Of a stretch of DNA of 64,000 nt, positions 39,201 to 49,860 are shown one piece after another. This stretch comes from Symsagittifera roscoffensis (taxonomy: Eukaryota > Xenacoelomorpha > Acoela > Convolutidae), in NCBI RefSeq assembly GCF_963678635.1, contig NC_087062.1:8730193-8794192 (forward strand), read 5' to 3'. The stretch's first letter is position 1, and each line of letters starts with the position of its first letter. The position numbers and the translations under genes were made by a program. The notes under the pieces are model-generated. The model ran no database searches, had not been told where the DNA came from, and worked only from the letters and a program-made list of their open reading frames with translations.

Positions 39201-42200
39201 TGGAAGTTACACTATTTAATACAAATGTTGATACCGCAAAGACCCAAAAAGACTTAGGTATTTTAATGTGTGACAACCTTTCGTGGTCAGTAAATGCTGA
39301 AAATCGCATATCAAAAGCAATGGGAGCTTTTTACAAAATCAAACGAAATATCTCGAAAAAAACATCATTAAAGTCAAAATTAAACTTATACTGCGGATAC
39401 ATCGTACCAATCATAAGCTATGCATCGCAAACATGGTATCCGAACAAAGCAGAATTAAGACAACTAGAAAGAGTACAAAAACGAGCGACATCTTGGATTA
39501 CAAATAACTTCAAAATGAGTTATACTGAAAGACTGAAATTTTTAAAGCTCCTTCCACTCTCAATGTACTTTGAATTACACGACATATTGTACTTAGTTTC
39601 ACTACTAAAAAATAAACATGACATTGATTTGAATACAATTATTCATAAAAACGAATCACGAACGAGACAAGCAACACGTGGTGAGATTGCTGTTCATGCA
39701 ACAAGACTGAAAAAGTCAAATGAAAATTATTATATACGTTCTAATACGCTATACAACTACTTTAGCCAAATTGTGGACTTCGAAAATCAAGATTATGACA
39801 GCCTGAAAATATCTATAACAAACACGTTTTGGAAATTCTTCAACAGAAATTTTGCAGAAAACAACTTGTGTATGTGGAGAATTCTTTGCTGGTGTGGAAA
39901 CTGCAACCCACCGGGAAAAATTATGAACTTATAAACGAGGGTTCAAAACCCATGGAGAAATCCTAAAGCCTTCACTACTACTACTACTACTACTACTAAT
40001 GTTTTTATGCGATTAGTTTCCATATTTGAATGATTTGATCATCTTCACTTCGTTTTTTTTGGTAGGCCTAATCTGTTTTTTTTTGTTCAAAATAACTCCA
40101 GATTTCGTTTTTTCAACTAATTTTGCTAGCTGTTGTTGAGCGACTTTTCGGTCGGGCCAGCCAGACACTCAACGTAAATTGCTAACTAGTTTTTCCGGTC
40201 CGTTTTGAAGAGCAGTTGTTTAAGTTTGTAAACAAAAAACACTGGAGCATCAATGTTATTGATAAAGTTGTTAAGAAAATAAAGGATTCTGAGTGAAAGT
40301 ATTTTTTCCCGAGCAAAAAATGTATTTATGTTCCGGCGACAATATATTTAAATATATACTTTTTTTCAACCCTGATTTAGATCAATTGCTGTCTGTCTCT
40401 GTAAAATTATTGTTAGAATTCTATGTTAATATTGTCCTTGAAATTAGGCATTTTAGAAAGCACATTTGACATAGAAAGACCACCGATTTTGTAAATTATA
40501 TGATAAGGTTTTTTTGACTATTATGAACAGAGATTTTGAGTTGTTTAAGGCCCATAAAGGTTACGAATTTAAGACGAAGAGTTTCATTGGCTGTACGCAT
40601 GAACCTTGGATTATTTCGTGTTTCCGAATGTCACTTTTTGTGAAAAATTGATCTGATGTGAAACGCAATCGTGGTAGAAATAGCTGATGTAATTTGAGAT
40701 GTTTAGAATTCTAAAAATTACCAGACCATGACAGCGTCTGAAATTCAAAAACTAGGCTATACAGTAAAACAAATGACCTTTAATTTGGATAATTTTTTGC
40801 CTCGTCCCCTCTAAGGTCATTAGGTAAGTTAAAATTTCGTTTATTTGTGCTATTATACGGAAAATTGGGGATGGCCTCACTAGCACGTGGGCTTAATACT
40901 GAAGTCCAAACAAGTTTGGTCTACCTACACAAGCTTTTAAAAATACTCCATAGATGAAGTCGAGTCTTTGTTACTATAGCACCGCAGCCTTGTAACAAAT
41001 AAATTATAGCCCCTCCACACTGATTTTACTATTGGGGGCTAGATTGAGAAAGGTCCATGAATTCGATGTTAATGTACATTGCGCTAGAACTAATTCGAAT
41101 TTTAGTTCCAGGCATTCGTCCGGGGATCTGGGTGGTACTGCGGCATGCTAAACAGGATTTTCATCTATGCCATCTAAATTCAGACGAACACCAGCAGAAT
41201 CTCAACCTCACTTTCTCCAGAGGAGAACACATTGAGTTCTTGATTGAGTCAGACGACCATAACCCAGGTTTTTATAATATTTTTTGCAAATAAAATTGCT
41301 CATTTGGTATCTTTTTTGCTATAATCACTGTCTGTAGCATTGGCTGTATTGGTGACTTGTATTAGCAAATTTTTAAGGACCTTGGCATATAAGCGAGGAT
41401 GTGAGACTCCTTATCTCAAGGTCGGAGGTTCGAATCCGAAACATGCAAAAGTGTTTCCAGCTTCGTAACACGTAAAACAATGATAAAATAGAAAATTTGG
41501 CAGGGAAAGTAGAAAAGAGCGCAAAAGTTTCAATATTAAAGACTTATTTGTATCTTTTCTTCACTTTTCAAAGCTCCTTTTGGTCGTTTTCTCGCTTGTG
41601 TTTTCGAAGTGCAGCTTCGCTTCTGTGTTAGTTGTATGATTATTTTCTTAGTTTTAAGTAGTAGAAATGCCATTTGTGTTTCAGATATTTCAATCGAAGG
41701 CCTTCAGGTGTGTCTCACTGGCTACTACATGAACGAACAAAGTCAACATTTAAATCCAGCTTCATTCAAAATCAATGGCGCACTTTGCAATGGTAAGTTG
41801 TGTTTACGCTTGCGATTAGCCAGCGTTATCTAAACAGAACATATATTTAAGATTTGCACGGAAGCGCACTTTTACTACAGCACTACAGTATCATTGCCAA
41901 AATTTAAAAATTTGTGACTACATGCCAAGATGTAACAATTCGAAGAGTTTATCTCAAGTTTTTAACGAGCTATGTTCGGGCTCTGACAGTAGACTATAAG
42001 AGCATATCCCTGAACTTAGATTTCAAATGTCCTGAATTGAACCAAACGCAGGACCGACTCAGATCAAATGTGAATCATGTAACGTGCTGATCCGTCGCTA
42101 CCATCACTGCTGCGGTTGAATCCATTTTACTTACTGTGACTTCAACTAACCAGCACCAATGACATTTATTCTGCACAAACTGTTACCAGTACAAACTTCT

Positions 42201-45200
42201 ACCTTAAAGACGCGTATGCGTCTTTCTCTCAACATCCAATACAACTCACCGGCTCATCACCTACTCACCCCCGACCACTCATACATAACTCACCCTCACT
42301 ACTGCTTCCTCTCCAACTCTACTAAAACTCACACTAACAGCAACTAAAAGCTAAAACAACTAAAAAATACAATTTGCCCAAAGGTGCATCAACCATTCGG
42401 CGATTTTCAACACCTTGCACCCTCAAGGTGACGTGCTGAGTTTTGAGTTTGTCTGGCATGTTTGCCTGGAATGAAATTCTATCGAGACATGAAAGTTTAT
42501 ATGACCTAGTTTTTTTCAAATTTTTTTCGGTCTCTGTTTTTTTTTTATGTTAGTGTTGTATCGCAAATGATGCCAAGCCTCTGTATGCTCCGCTCAAAAT
42601 ACTCCGCTTCGCCTCTGTATAAACAATTTGAACTTAGATAGCAATGTTTGCAAGTAATCGACTGTTTAAAAACTGACGTTAGGCTCATATAAAAAGCCAT
42701 GATAATTAAATAGTGATTGGAAAATCAGTAGAAGGAAATAAGTTCTGATTCGGTTTGTTGAATTGCAAAAGTTAGCTGAAGATGTTTCTGGTTGGGTTTT
42801 TTGGAATCGAAAAATTTGGTTAGAATCGAAAAGTTTAATTTAAGCAGTTTCATATTGAATTTTTCTTGGTTTGATAAATGTTTTTTCTTTCTCCATTTTT
42901 CTTGTTTGTTCTTTATCAAAAATATGTTTTCTAATATCAATTCAAGCTTATTGTCAGGCTTGTTTTGATATGAAAGATGCTTATTCTATAGATTGACACA
43001 GTCTGCGATGAAATGGCAACGTTTTAGTTTGATGTAAATTTTTAGATCAAATCATTCTTTTTGATGCATTTTTTTCTGAACAGGCTCTGGTCAGGTTTTA
43101 GAAGTTGTAAAATTATTGAAGCAACTTTTGATTACGTTGTTAAAATTGTAATTTTCTTTTGCGGAGATTCTCGTTTGGTTTTCAAAAGTCTAGAGTAAAA
43201 CATCTGGTATTATTTTCAACAACGTGATTGTGAAATTTAATTAAAACAGTTTCTGTATAGATTTTCTCTAGAAACTCATTTTTTTTATTAAAGCAGGTTC
43301 TGCTTAGGTTTTCAAAATGCTCAAATTCAGTTTAACATGGCTCTGGATAGGTTCTCTGCTTAGTTAAGCAATTGAAAAGTTTATTTGAAGCAGTTTCTGG
43401 TTAGATTTCAAAATGTTAATTTTGTATCAAGCAGCTTTTGATTAGAGTTTGAAAGTTGTAGAACTTAATTGAAGCAGTTTCAGATAAGATTTCAAAATTG
43501 AATTGCAGCAGCTTTTAATTCGCAGTTTCTTTTTTTACTTATTGCGCGTGTTATTACACTTATTACTCAAGTTATTACAGATTATTGCGCGAGCAAGTGT
43601 CTTGTAATCGGGAACTAGACTTTTTTCTCGCGAGCAACTTTTCTTAAAAATCTGTAAGAAATTGAGCTTGCTTTTTTGCTGGACCTCAAAAACTTGCTGT
43701 CTTCTTCCCTCCTAAACTTGACGTAACGCGATCGCCTTCGCGGCCTGACCTTGTATTTTAAAATGTTTGAAATTGAATTTTTTTTCCGGCAAAATGAATT
43801 ATCGACTATTCGTTTGTCTGCTTATGTTTTTTTCGCCTTACTAGTGTATTTTTTCTTTTTTTCGCTTCTTTATTCGGCCTGAATAGTTTCGGCTTATTTT
43901 ATATCGGCTCCGTCAGCTTGTTGTGTGGTGTTTGAAGGGCAAAAATGGATTATTTATTTTAAAAACGTTCAGAAAATTTATATGACAATAATTTCCTATG
44001 GCGTTTGTTTTTGACTCATTAGGCGTTTACCGATGTACTGTCGTTGTAGTGACCGCTCGGTAAATACTAAAAGCGTATTACATGCTGGTGGTTGTGTCTA
44101 ATTGTTTTACTGAAATTGACTTTTTAATTTTTTCCAGAAAAAAGTTCATTGTTTCAACAAATTTTTTCGCCTTAGTTATTTCAATCTTTTTTTCTATTCG
44201 CTAGTTTGCATTGCTACGGTTGCATTGTATCGCAAGTGGTACAAAGCTTCGCCTCTGTGTTAATGTTTGTTGTTAACAGCGAAGTCTATTGTCGTGTTTT
44301 AGGTCATGCAGATCAATGCGAGGAGGCGGAGAATGAAATCATCAGTAAGTTTTCTTTTTGTTAGCTTTCTGTTGTAAGTTGCATAAGACCGATGTGATAT
44401 GGTTTGCAGGCATCAAGAAGCGCAACATGTACCAAATGGATGCAGAAGAAGAAGAAGGGGAGGAGGCGGAATTAGTGGTCTCGAGAAGTAAAGTGGCCAA
44501 AACAGAAGCCGACTCTTCCAATGCAGTCACTGTGTCTCAATTGATGGGCAACCTCTCCAAGGTAACCACACGCCATTTAGTGATGGTGCCGTGATAAACC
44601 AGCTCCTTGAGCAAAGTTAGAAATAAGTGCAAGTTTATGTATGACATGCATCTCAAGAGAATATTGCAGACTATTGTCAGCTATAACTATTTATATACAC
44701 ACACCACATCTATTCAACAACCTTGCGATTTTTAAGCATCTCTTTTTTGAGCAATCATTCTTGTTTTGGATCCCACAATTGTCAAATCAGATTTTTTCAA
44801 AAAATAGTTTTTGCCAGCTATTTTTGGGTCTAAGTTGAATCAAGCGGTGAAAAAAGTGAGCTTTGTTGAAGTCACTGACTCAGATTAAAAACTCATATCA
44901 CTGGCATATCTCCAAAGTGAATTGTAAGCGGGGCTTCCGTTTCTTGAATGTTGATAAGAGTGCAAATCAAACCATTTAAACCAATAAGTGATTGGTGTGT
45001 GGTCTCCTCTGTGTAGGTACCAGATGACGATGATGAGGATGAGGACTTCAATGCGTCTGGATTGGACGAGGATGTGGATGATGATGATGATGATGACGAT
45101 GACGAGGAAGTTGACGCAGAGGATGAGGACGAAGATGAAATGACGGAAGGTTGTCTAATTAGTTGATCATATCCCCTGCTGGTGACAATAGATTAGATTA

Positions 45201-47668
45201 AATTATCCTCAAATTGCATAAGCCCAGATTTCAAACGAAAATTTCCCAATGCAAACATAAACAAGGATGTCAATCGTGTCGTTTTATGTAATTACAAAGG
45301 TGTGTTTCTTACAGTTGGTTAGGAAACATGCTCAAATATTTCTCCTCTTCTGCGAGTTCACATGTCGACGTTGTCCGGAGCTTATTCTCTGAATACATGG
45401 TTCTTGTTTGCAAGAGATGGCTTTCGTCTTGCTGTATTTTGTTGTTCAGTTTCAGATAGCCTTCGTGTACTGTTTCTGATATTGGTTCATATTCTGTTTT
45501 TTTGTCCGCTTTTTTACAGCATCCGATTTCTCCAATAAGTAATCCAGTGCGTCTCCCCAGTCATTGATTATAAAGCATTACTTCGATAAAAAGTGAGGTT
45601 ATCGTAAAATGAGTGATTTATTAAGTGTCAATCAAGGCAGTGAAGAGAATTATATAAGTCGTAGTTTTTCAAATTTTTAAATGCTTTGACGAATAAGGTT
45701 TTGACCAATAAGACTATTTTGTGATTTAATTTTGATTTCTTATCCAGTTCACTTAAGTTTATTTACAAAAAGTTTTCCAATAATAAAAATGCAATAGTGC
45801 GTAGAAACGTGAATGACTTTGCTTTTCGAAAGTCGAGTTTAATTTTAAGATTTCCAAGATGAAGAAAAATTTACCCTTTCATCTAGTTTTTTCGCTGCGT
45901 GAGCAAATTTATTGCAATCTCATTATTGCAATTTATTAACTCGGGTGCTAAGCTTTTTCGCGTGATTTTTTTTTGTTCAAAGGATGCATATCCTGGAGGC
46001 CTTTTACAGAACTTTTCTTCTGGAGGCCTCTGTTGGCATTTAAGCGCAATAGGCGTATTCGGGCTTTTTGCATTTGAAATACCCGTTCTGCTCAATATTT
46101 TTTAAAAAAATTCTATTTGCTTACCAACTCACGTTTTGGTTTAGTTTGATTTTAAAAGTCGATGAACGTAGTTCAAATTCTTATATAGGTCGTGATAATT
46201 TTTTTTAAATTTAGGCTCAAATTTACTGTTTCGCTGTTTGATTTATGATTTCTTTTGAAGTTCAGTTCATTTCTTTTTGTTAAAAGGAAAAAAATTCACT
46301 TTCGACCAGCAAAAGTGTAAAGGTCGCAAAAAATGTGATCGATTTCTAGTTTTGAAAGTGTATTTTATTTTCCAGATTTCCAGCGGAATAAAAGTTTTAC
46401 CTATTGATCCAGTTTGCTCAAATTGAGGTAATTCAATGATTCAGCGTTTATTGAATCTTTTACAACCGTCTGTTGGCTGTTTTTTTTTTCATTTTAAGGT
46501 TTATTCTTCTAAGGTTTCTGCGTTTGTTATCTTTGTTTAGTAGCCTCATATGGCGTCATTTTATTGGAAAAAAATAGGACTTTTAAGTTTCGGGGTTCTT
46601 GAGACATATTTTTTTCGGCCGAAGAATTTCCACTCAATTATTGTCAGTTTATTTACCGCTTTGTAAATTTTGCACCAATGTTAGCTAAAGGCCTTTTTTG
46701 CCGTTCTCAGGATATTTTGGTTTACTTTTTTATTTTAAATTTCTTTACTTGGTGACTTCCGGCTCTTTTTTTGTCGCCTAGCTAACAAAGCTATGTTTGT
46801 GTTGTATTGCAATTAGTGTGAAGATCCAATTCGCCTGTGTCTCAAATTGAGTGATTGGGTTTGTTAAGTTTATCAAAACGGCGTCAATCAAATATAATTC
46901 TTGAAATTCGAAGAGCCCTAGTGCCCTTTGTATATTTTTGACAAGACTTCAAAAATCAGTAATTTTTCGGTTTTTTTGATTTCTGTGAATTTCTTCCACT
47001 TTTTTTGTTATCACCTATATTATAAATTTCATCTTCACCAGGGGCGGATCTAGAATTTTCTCGAGGGGGGGGGCGGATTTTCAAAAAAATGTCGAGCGTT
47101 TTGTCCACCTTTTTTTTTAGGTCGACCCAATTGATATTCTGAGCTTTCCAAAATCACTATAAAGGCCCTTTTGACCAAATTTTTTGCGCAGCGCGCAAAG
47201 TTTTGATTCAAAAAACAGGTAAATAAGGCGTTTATAGGCACTTTTTGTAAAATTTTGACCAAAAAAATTGCGTTTTTTCGGCGCGCGCTCCCCCCTCAAA
47301 ATAAGTATATTTTGGTGCCTTTAGAAAAATTCAAGGGTTCGTCAGCCAAAAAAAGATATCTCAAAATAGTACAAAGAGGAACTCTTCTCTTTGGGTCGGC
47401 AGTGGATCGAATCCCTTAGGGACAGGGGGCAAACGCCCACCCCACCTAAATCCGCTGGTGATGTTCACTCATCTTTGTTGCAGAAATCCAAGAAGACGAG
47501 CTAGCTGGTCTGCACGAAGATGCCAACATGAGTCTCACTGATCTGGCCAAGCCTCGGCCGCCTATGTCCACAGCAGACCACGAGGAGCAACAGCAGGAAC
47601 CGACTTCCTCATCTTCATCATCTAGTGGCAAGAGACCCAAGAACAAAAGATCAAATCAGAACAACTGA
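36255..47668 (+). CDS. nucleoplasmin-like histone chaperone, eight coding exons (about 292 aa)
   Basis: Exons inferred from splice sites and frame: 36,255-36,264, 36,343-36,429, 41,106-41,267 (or from 41,112), 41,685-41,792, 44,303-44,344, 44,410-44,561, 45,017-45,149 and 47,484-47,668, ending in TGA. All introns are GT-AG and the phases match; most are phase 1. The first exon encodes only MFW plus one base of a glycine codon, completing the FWGL start typical of the nucleoplasmin core. The core continues with EPNKQYKQLVESPFHVS, LNLTFSRGEHIEFLI and CLTGYYMNEQ. Then come two acidic tracts, one mostly aspartate (exon 7), and a basic Ser/Lys C-terminus (GKRPKNKRSNQ) that could be a nuclear localisation signal. 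Such proteins bind histones and act in the nucleus. The core resembles that of FKBP39/46-type proteins, but no FKBP domain is present before the stop. The exon 3 start is uncertain by six bases. Confidence 0.88.
36816..37019 (+). CDS. short LINE ORF upstream of the endonuclease (67 aa)
   Basis: Begins with ATG and ends just before the endonuclease frame. The product is basic at the N-terminus and helical, with no zinc knuckle or RRM motif. It may be a remnant or minimal ORF1; the evidence is position only. Confidence 0.4.
   Translation: MLQLHPKRRIVNLETEKLLLRVANKLLMKRRTMIETGVSAKNLRLRDLVLYQYDEESGNWKKVEESN
37044..38168 (+). CDS. LINE EEP (AP-like) endonuclease domain (374 aa)
   Basis: The exonuclease-endonuclease-phosphatase blocks appear in order: LNVRS with the asparagine at residue 5, TEKWL with the catalytic glutamate at 34, RKDR at 55-58, GDINFEYTHW near 149 and SDHYAY near 222. 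The C-terminal third is the linker before RT. The frame ends at a TGA (38,166-38,168) immediately after a run of seven A residues (38,155-38,161). The RT frame is the -1 frame and overlaps at this point. The endonuclease normally nicks genomic DNA to prime reverse transcription. The listed start may be internal to a slightly longer ORF. Confidence 0.88.
   Translation: MLCLNVRSILDINRRIALSNAILQTDYDILCLTEKWLVKEIPDKALHLAGFNIIRKDRKNSTLKTNHGGVLMAIKENVHYEEIDAQIENEECIVAKLTGETGHHQILCCVYNPPKNSKYQWKQQNFISLFENLTKLQIQHNCNAVSITGDINFEYTHWKMMHSKDKYENAVLKKLIELDYEQLFDSKKKQLDVLLTNNPGVILNWHTDHSATNAYSIDKVSCSDHYAYSATINMEASIKEINKDESLAFNRADWKIINQEIKDKPFIPYCYSNVNELLRQWYAWLWDKIKNNVPKVTSHRSTLPPWVKPSTSHMLKRVQTLKRRIDRQNKPNLSIILKHKKLEKNLQIALTEDQAIYEETVTSSRRFSDLQKNT
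38165..39934 (+). CDS. LINE reverse transcriptase domain (589 aa)
   Basis: The RT blocks are intact. They include KASGFDGIGNIILKNL, CYRPISLLCSASKVFEKII, NAQYGFRQKRSAV, LYLDFSKAFDKVP (about 213), TSGVPQGSILGPLLFIIFIND and the catalytic FGYCDD near residue 300, where the common YADD is YCDD with both aspartates kept. A C-terminal region follows with the pattern SYASQTWYPNKAELRQLERVQKRA, common in jockey/CR1/I-group elements. The first codon is TTG and the frame is open upstream, so the RT was translated as a continuation of the endonuclease, either by -1 frameshifting or before a one-base deletion in the A-run. It ends at TAA. There are no internal stops over 589 codons, so the copy is young. 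Confidence 0.92.
   Translation: MNKISSSRKYPQKMFYKEKSTRDDTQKATFFNEFFISVYQKESIPNPLARNTNCSPTEEICTQIHIEETKIQYILKNLLTNKASGFDGIGNIILKNLSETLSKSLYLLFRTFINKRLFPTYWKTSQVAPIFKEKNKASVECYRPISLLCSASKVFEKIIFDNIYPKVQPFLENAQYGFRQKRSAVLQMVQFLSKVYELYDDKNVQTLSVLYLDFSKAFDKVPHSILVAKLRNIGLSIQIQDIIQDYLTDRMQFVKINKSSSTLKEVTSGVPQGSILGPLLFIIFINDFPKCIENSDCFGYCDDMKILSTEEIHLQKDTANVEKWCKENKMPLNEDKCNLLNLKGKMEVTLFNTNVDTAKTQKDLGILMCDNLSWSVNAENRISKAMGAFYKIKRNISKKTSLKSKLNLYCGYIVPIISYASQTWYPNKAELRQLERVQKRATSWITNNFKMSYTERLKFLKLLPLSMYFELHDILYLVSLLKNKHDIDLNTIIHKNESRTRQATRGEIAVHATRLKKSNENYYIRSNTLYNYFSQIVDFENQDYDSLKISITNTFWKFFNRNFAENNLCMWRILCWCGNCNPPGKIMNL
39974..39998 (+). repeat. (ACT)n tail of the LINE
   Basis: Eight uninterrupted ACT units follow the RT frame by about 40 bases and mark the 3' end of the LINE. 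Confidence 0.85.
40000..41105 (+). other. remainder of intron 2 (no gene seen)
   Basis: AT-rich intronic sequence between the LINE tail and exon 3. I see no ORF, conserved motif or repeat worth naming here. Confidence 0.5.
41377..41450 (+). repeat. tRNA-like/SINE-like fragment with B-box
   Basis: GGTTCGAATCC (41,427-41,437) is a perfect RNA polymerase III B-box. Upstream, TGAGA-CTCCTTA-TCTCA (41,402-41,418) can form a five-pair stem with a seven-base loop like an anticodon arm. The T-stem and acceptor stem do not pair, so it is not a working tRNA; a SINE head or tRNA relic in intron 3 fits better. Confidence 0.35.
41793..44302 (+). other. intron 4 with degenerate repeats
   Basis: No gene is seen. 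It contains a degenerate tandem repeat of roughly 60-bp units at 42,750-43,525 and two copies of a dispersed TGTATCGCAA...TTCGCCTCTGT motif (42,555-42,628 and 44,226-44,266). Confidence 0.5.
42750..43525 (+). repeat. degenerate minisatellite, about 60-bp unit
   Basis: Phrases of the form GAAGCAGTTTCTGGTTAGATTTCAAAA with variants (AGCAGCTTTTGATTAG, AGCAGGTTCTGCTTAGG, AGCAGTTTCAGATAAG) recur roughly every 60-120 bases, always in the same orientation. Confidence 0.55.
45075..45140 (+). repeat. coding GAT/GAC/GAG-rich tract
   Basis: Imperfect trinucleotide run in exon 7 of the nucleoplasmin-like gene, encoding the longest Asp/Glu stretch. Imperfection by GAC and GAG codons should limit slippage. 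Confidence 0.8.
45600..46480 (+). repeat. tandem duplication of about 530 bp in intron 7
   Basis: The stretch 45,645-45,900 (ATATAAGTCGTAG..., TTGATTTCTTATCCAGTTCA..., AGATTTCCAAGATGAAG...) is repeated in diverged form at 46,175-46,430. A third copy of the last 100 bases (AGATTTCCACTGGAATAAAA) occurs at 49,020-49,160 downstream of the gene. Confidence 0.6.
47039..47457. mobile_element. hAT-like MITE in the last intron
   Basis: The 419-bp insertion begins CAGGGGCGGATCTAG and ends CTAAATCCGCTG, giving imperfect terminal inverted repeats of the CAGGGGCGGAT type common to non-autonomous hAT elements. It has no coding capacity. Related sequence is present at 58,490-58,680 (inverted) and 59,845-60,165. 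A matching 8-bp target duplication is not obvious. Confidence 0.6.
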
Positions 47669-48041
47669 TCTGAGCTGAACTGAACTTCTGACCCAAATGA
47701 ATGTTAGCACTGCTGAAAAACTAATCATGAACTCTTTTGCTGTGTGTATTTTAGTTTGTCTAAATTAAATGAATCAAATCATTCCATGTGAGTTCGATCA
47801 GGCATGGCTCAAATCTGCGGCGCAGAATCCTGTATAATTACTGTCTAATTCGGCATCATTTGCAAATCGCAGAGTTTTGGAGTTTAAGTGAATCAAAGAA
47901 TGTAGTTTCTTAGGTGTGTACTGAAAATTCCAGGTGACCTAAACTTCTTAGCATACAATTTCCATAATTGAAAAACGTCTTTTCATACAATTCCATAAAA
48001 AGCTTGAATAATTTACAATTCCTAATTAAAACTGAAACCAA

Positions 48042-48047
48042 AATAAA
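48042..48047 (+). terminator. AATAAA poly(A) signal of the nucleoplasmin-like gene
   Basis: The canonical hexamer lies 374 bases after the stop codon. It is the first AATAAA downstream; a weaker ATTAAA occurs near 47,764. Confidence 0.6.
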
Positions 48048-49860
48048 TGTTCACATAAAACGCATTATTGATAAGCACTGAGTAAGCTTGGAAGATGACT
48101 CTAATTTTTTGAATTTAATGCCCGAGAATATCGTTTTCTTCCCGACGAAAAACAGCAATTATGGCATAATCTAATAAGTGGTTAAAAAATTTCATTTTCC
48201 GCACATTTTTGCCATGTCGTGTTTTGATGACCTTAAGCTGAATGTTACGTGTAAGTAATCTGGACTTACTGCTTTTTAGTGCAATACACTGTTCTGTTCT
48301 ATCTTGAGACCTGAATCTCTTAATTTCGGCTGTTTATTATTGCCATTGATTATTTCCACAATTGAATTTATTGAACGCTTTTTACCGAACGTAGTTTTTA
48401 TCGTATAGCGGAAGGAGAAGTAAAGAGCGAAAAAAGAGTGCTTGGGTTGTTTTCCTGTAGAAGTTGAATGTGGGAGACATTGAATTGCAACTGATATGCG
48501 AAAATGAAATAATTTTTAACTTGTCAATTCAAAATTACTTTTTCTGTAAGTATAGACGAAATTGAAATGAAAAGATTGTGAGAAGTTTATTGTTCCGAAT
48601 TTCGAAGAAAGTGACGGAATATTTGTGCTCGAGGTGATATTTTTTTCTCCAGACCAATATCGACTTTGGTAAATTGCCATTTGTCAGAAGTTTTAACATC
48701 TGCAGGTATCGCCCTGTGCTATTAACGCGTAAATGGCTAGTTTATCCTTTCATTAATCATTCCCAATTAAAATGAGGAATCATTTTGTACCTTGCATAAC
48801 GTAGGGGGAAGTTTTCAAAAAAACATTCTTTTTAAGAAAAAGTAATGTAGCAAAGACTCTTATAACGGTCTTGGTTATTTTTTTGCAGGAAAGTCTTAAA
48901 ATGCTCTAATTACTAAAGATGTACATTCAATCATATTAATGCACTTAGGTATATATGCACTTTTTGAGTTCAGTTGAAATTCATCTGCTGAAAGTTACGT
49001 AAATAGCACTCTCCGAATATGAACGTTGAAATGGCTCAAAAGAAAACGAACAATTTTCAGTTTAGAAAGTGGAATTTAATTATTAGATTTCCACTGGAAT
49101 AAAAACTTAACCTATTGATCCAGTTTTCTCTAGTTGGGATTATGTTTCCAAAAAAGCTCTAATCATAAAATAATCTAAAATTTCAAAGAGTTAAAAGGGC
49201 ATCTGTTTTTCTTAGAATTTCGATAGTTGAGAATTTTTCAACAAAGTCAGTGTTTTGTTTCCTTTAGATCTGTTCAGGAAATTACGATCAATTTGAAACG
49301 CAAATGTTAAGTATTACACGCTTTTCTAAGAGAAACGACAAAATTTGTGACAATTGTATTAACATGAAAAAAGTAATGAAGAGTCAATATACGTAGTAAA
49401 CCTTGTTTTGAAATTAAGTTTCGAAGCCCTGAAACACTTAATTTAATTTATGCTTTCTCGTACTTCGGCACTTTTGTATGCATTTGAAACCTGAATCAAA
49501 CTACTAAATCACAACTTCATGCAGATCGCCAGGAGAAATTGTAACCTAAGACTTTTTTCGGGTTATTAACAAATTTAACAAAATTGTTGAATCAATTGCA
49601 TATAAGCTCATGTCTCATCCTCATGTCTGCTGACTTGCTTAACTCATGGGTGCAATGCTCATTACTGGGAAACTTTTTTCAGATTAAAATTTAATTTTTT
49701 GGTCGGCTTCATGAATTTCGTCCCAATTTTTGTCGGTTTAGTTGCCGGGTGTATTAAATATTTCTGATTAAAATTTCTAAATTACTTGCTTCATAATAAA
49801 CACAAGGTTAGTTTTTAAAGTTCAGTCAAAACAACTGCATCATCAACTCAGCTCAAATTT
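48048..49860. other. intergenic AT-rich DNA downstream of the nucleoplasmin-like gene
   Basis: No ORF, RNA gene or clear repeat is seen, apart from the 100-bp repeat at 49,020-49,160 shared with the intron 7 duplication. Confidence 0.5.

Larger units (their letters stand above)
36485..39998 (+). mobile_element. LINE (jockey/CR1-like) inserted in intron 2, with inverted 5' end
   Basis: The element carries EEP endonuclease and reverse transcriptase frames and ends in an (ACT)n tail at 39,974-39,998, typical of LINEs with microsatellite tails. The 5' end is duplicated head to head: 36,485-36,681 is an inverted, diverged copy of 36,682-36,880. The inner junction forms a hairpin around TTGCAACTCTC/GAGAGTTGCAA. 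No clear target-site duplication is seen. The intron of the nucleoplasmin-like gene is otherwise intact around it. Confidence 0.88.

Noticed and set aside
41377-41450. Functional tRNA-Arg (CCT) gene
   Set aside because: The T-stem has three mismatches, the acceptor ends do not pair, and position 37 is a pyrimidine.
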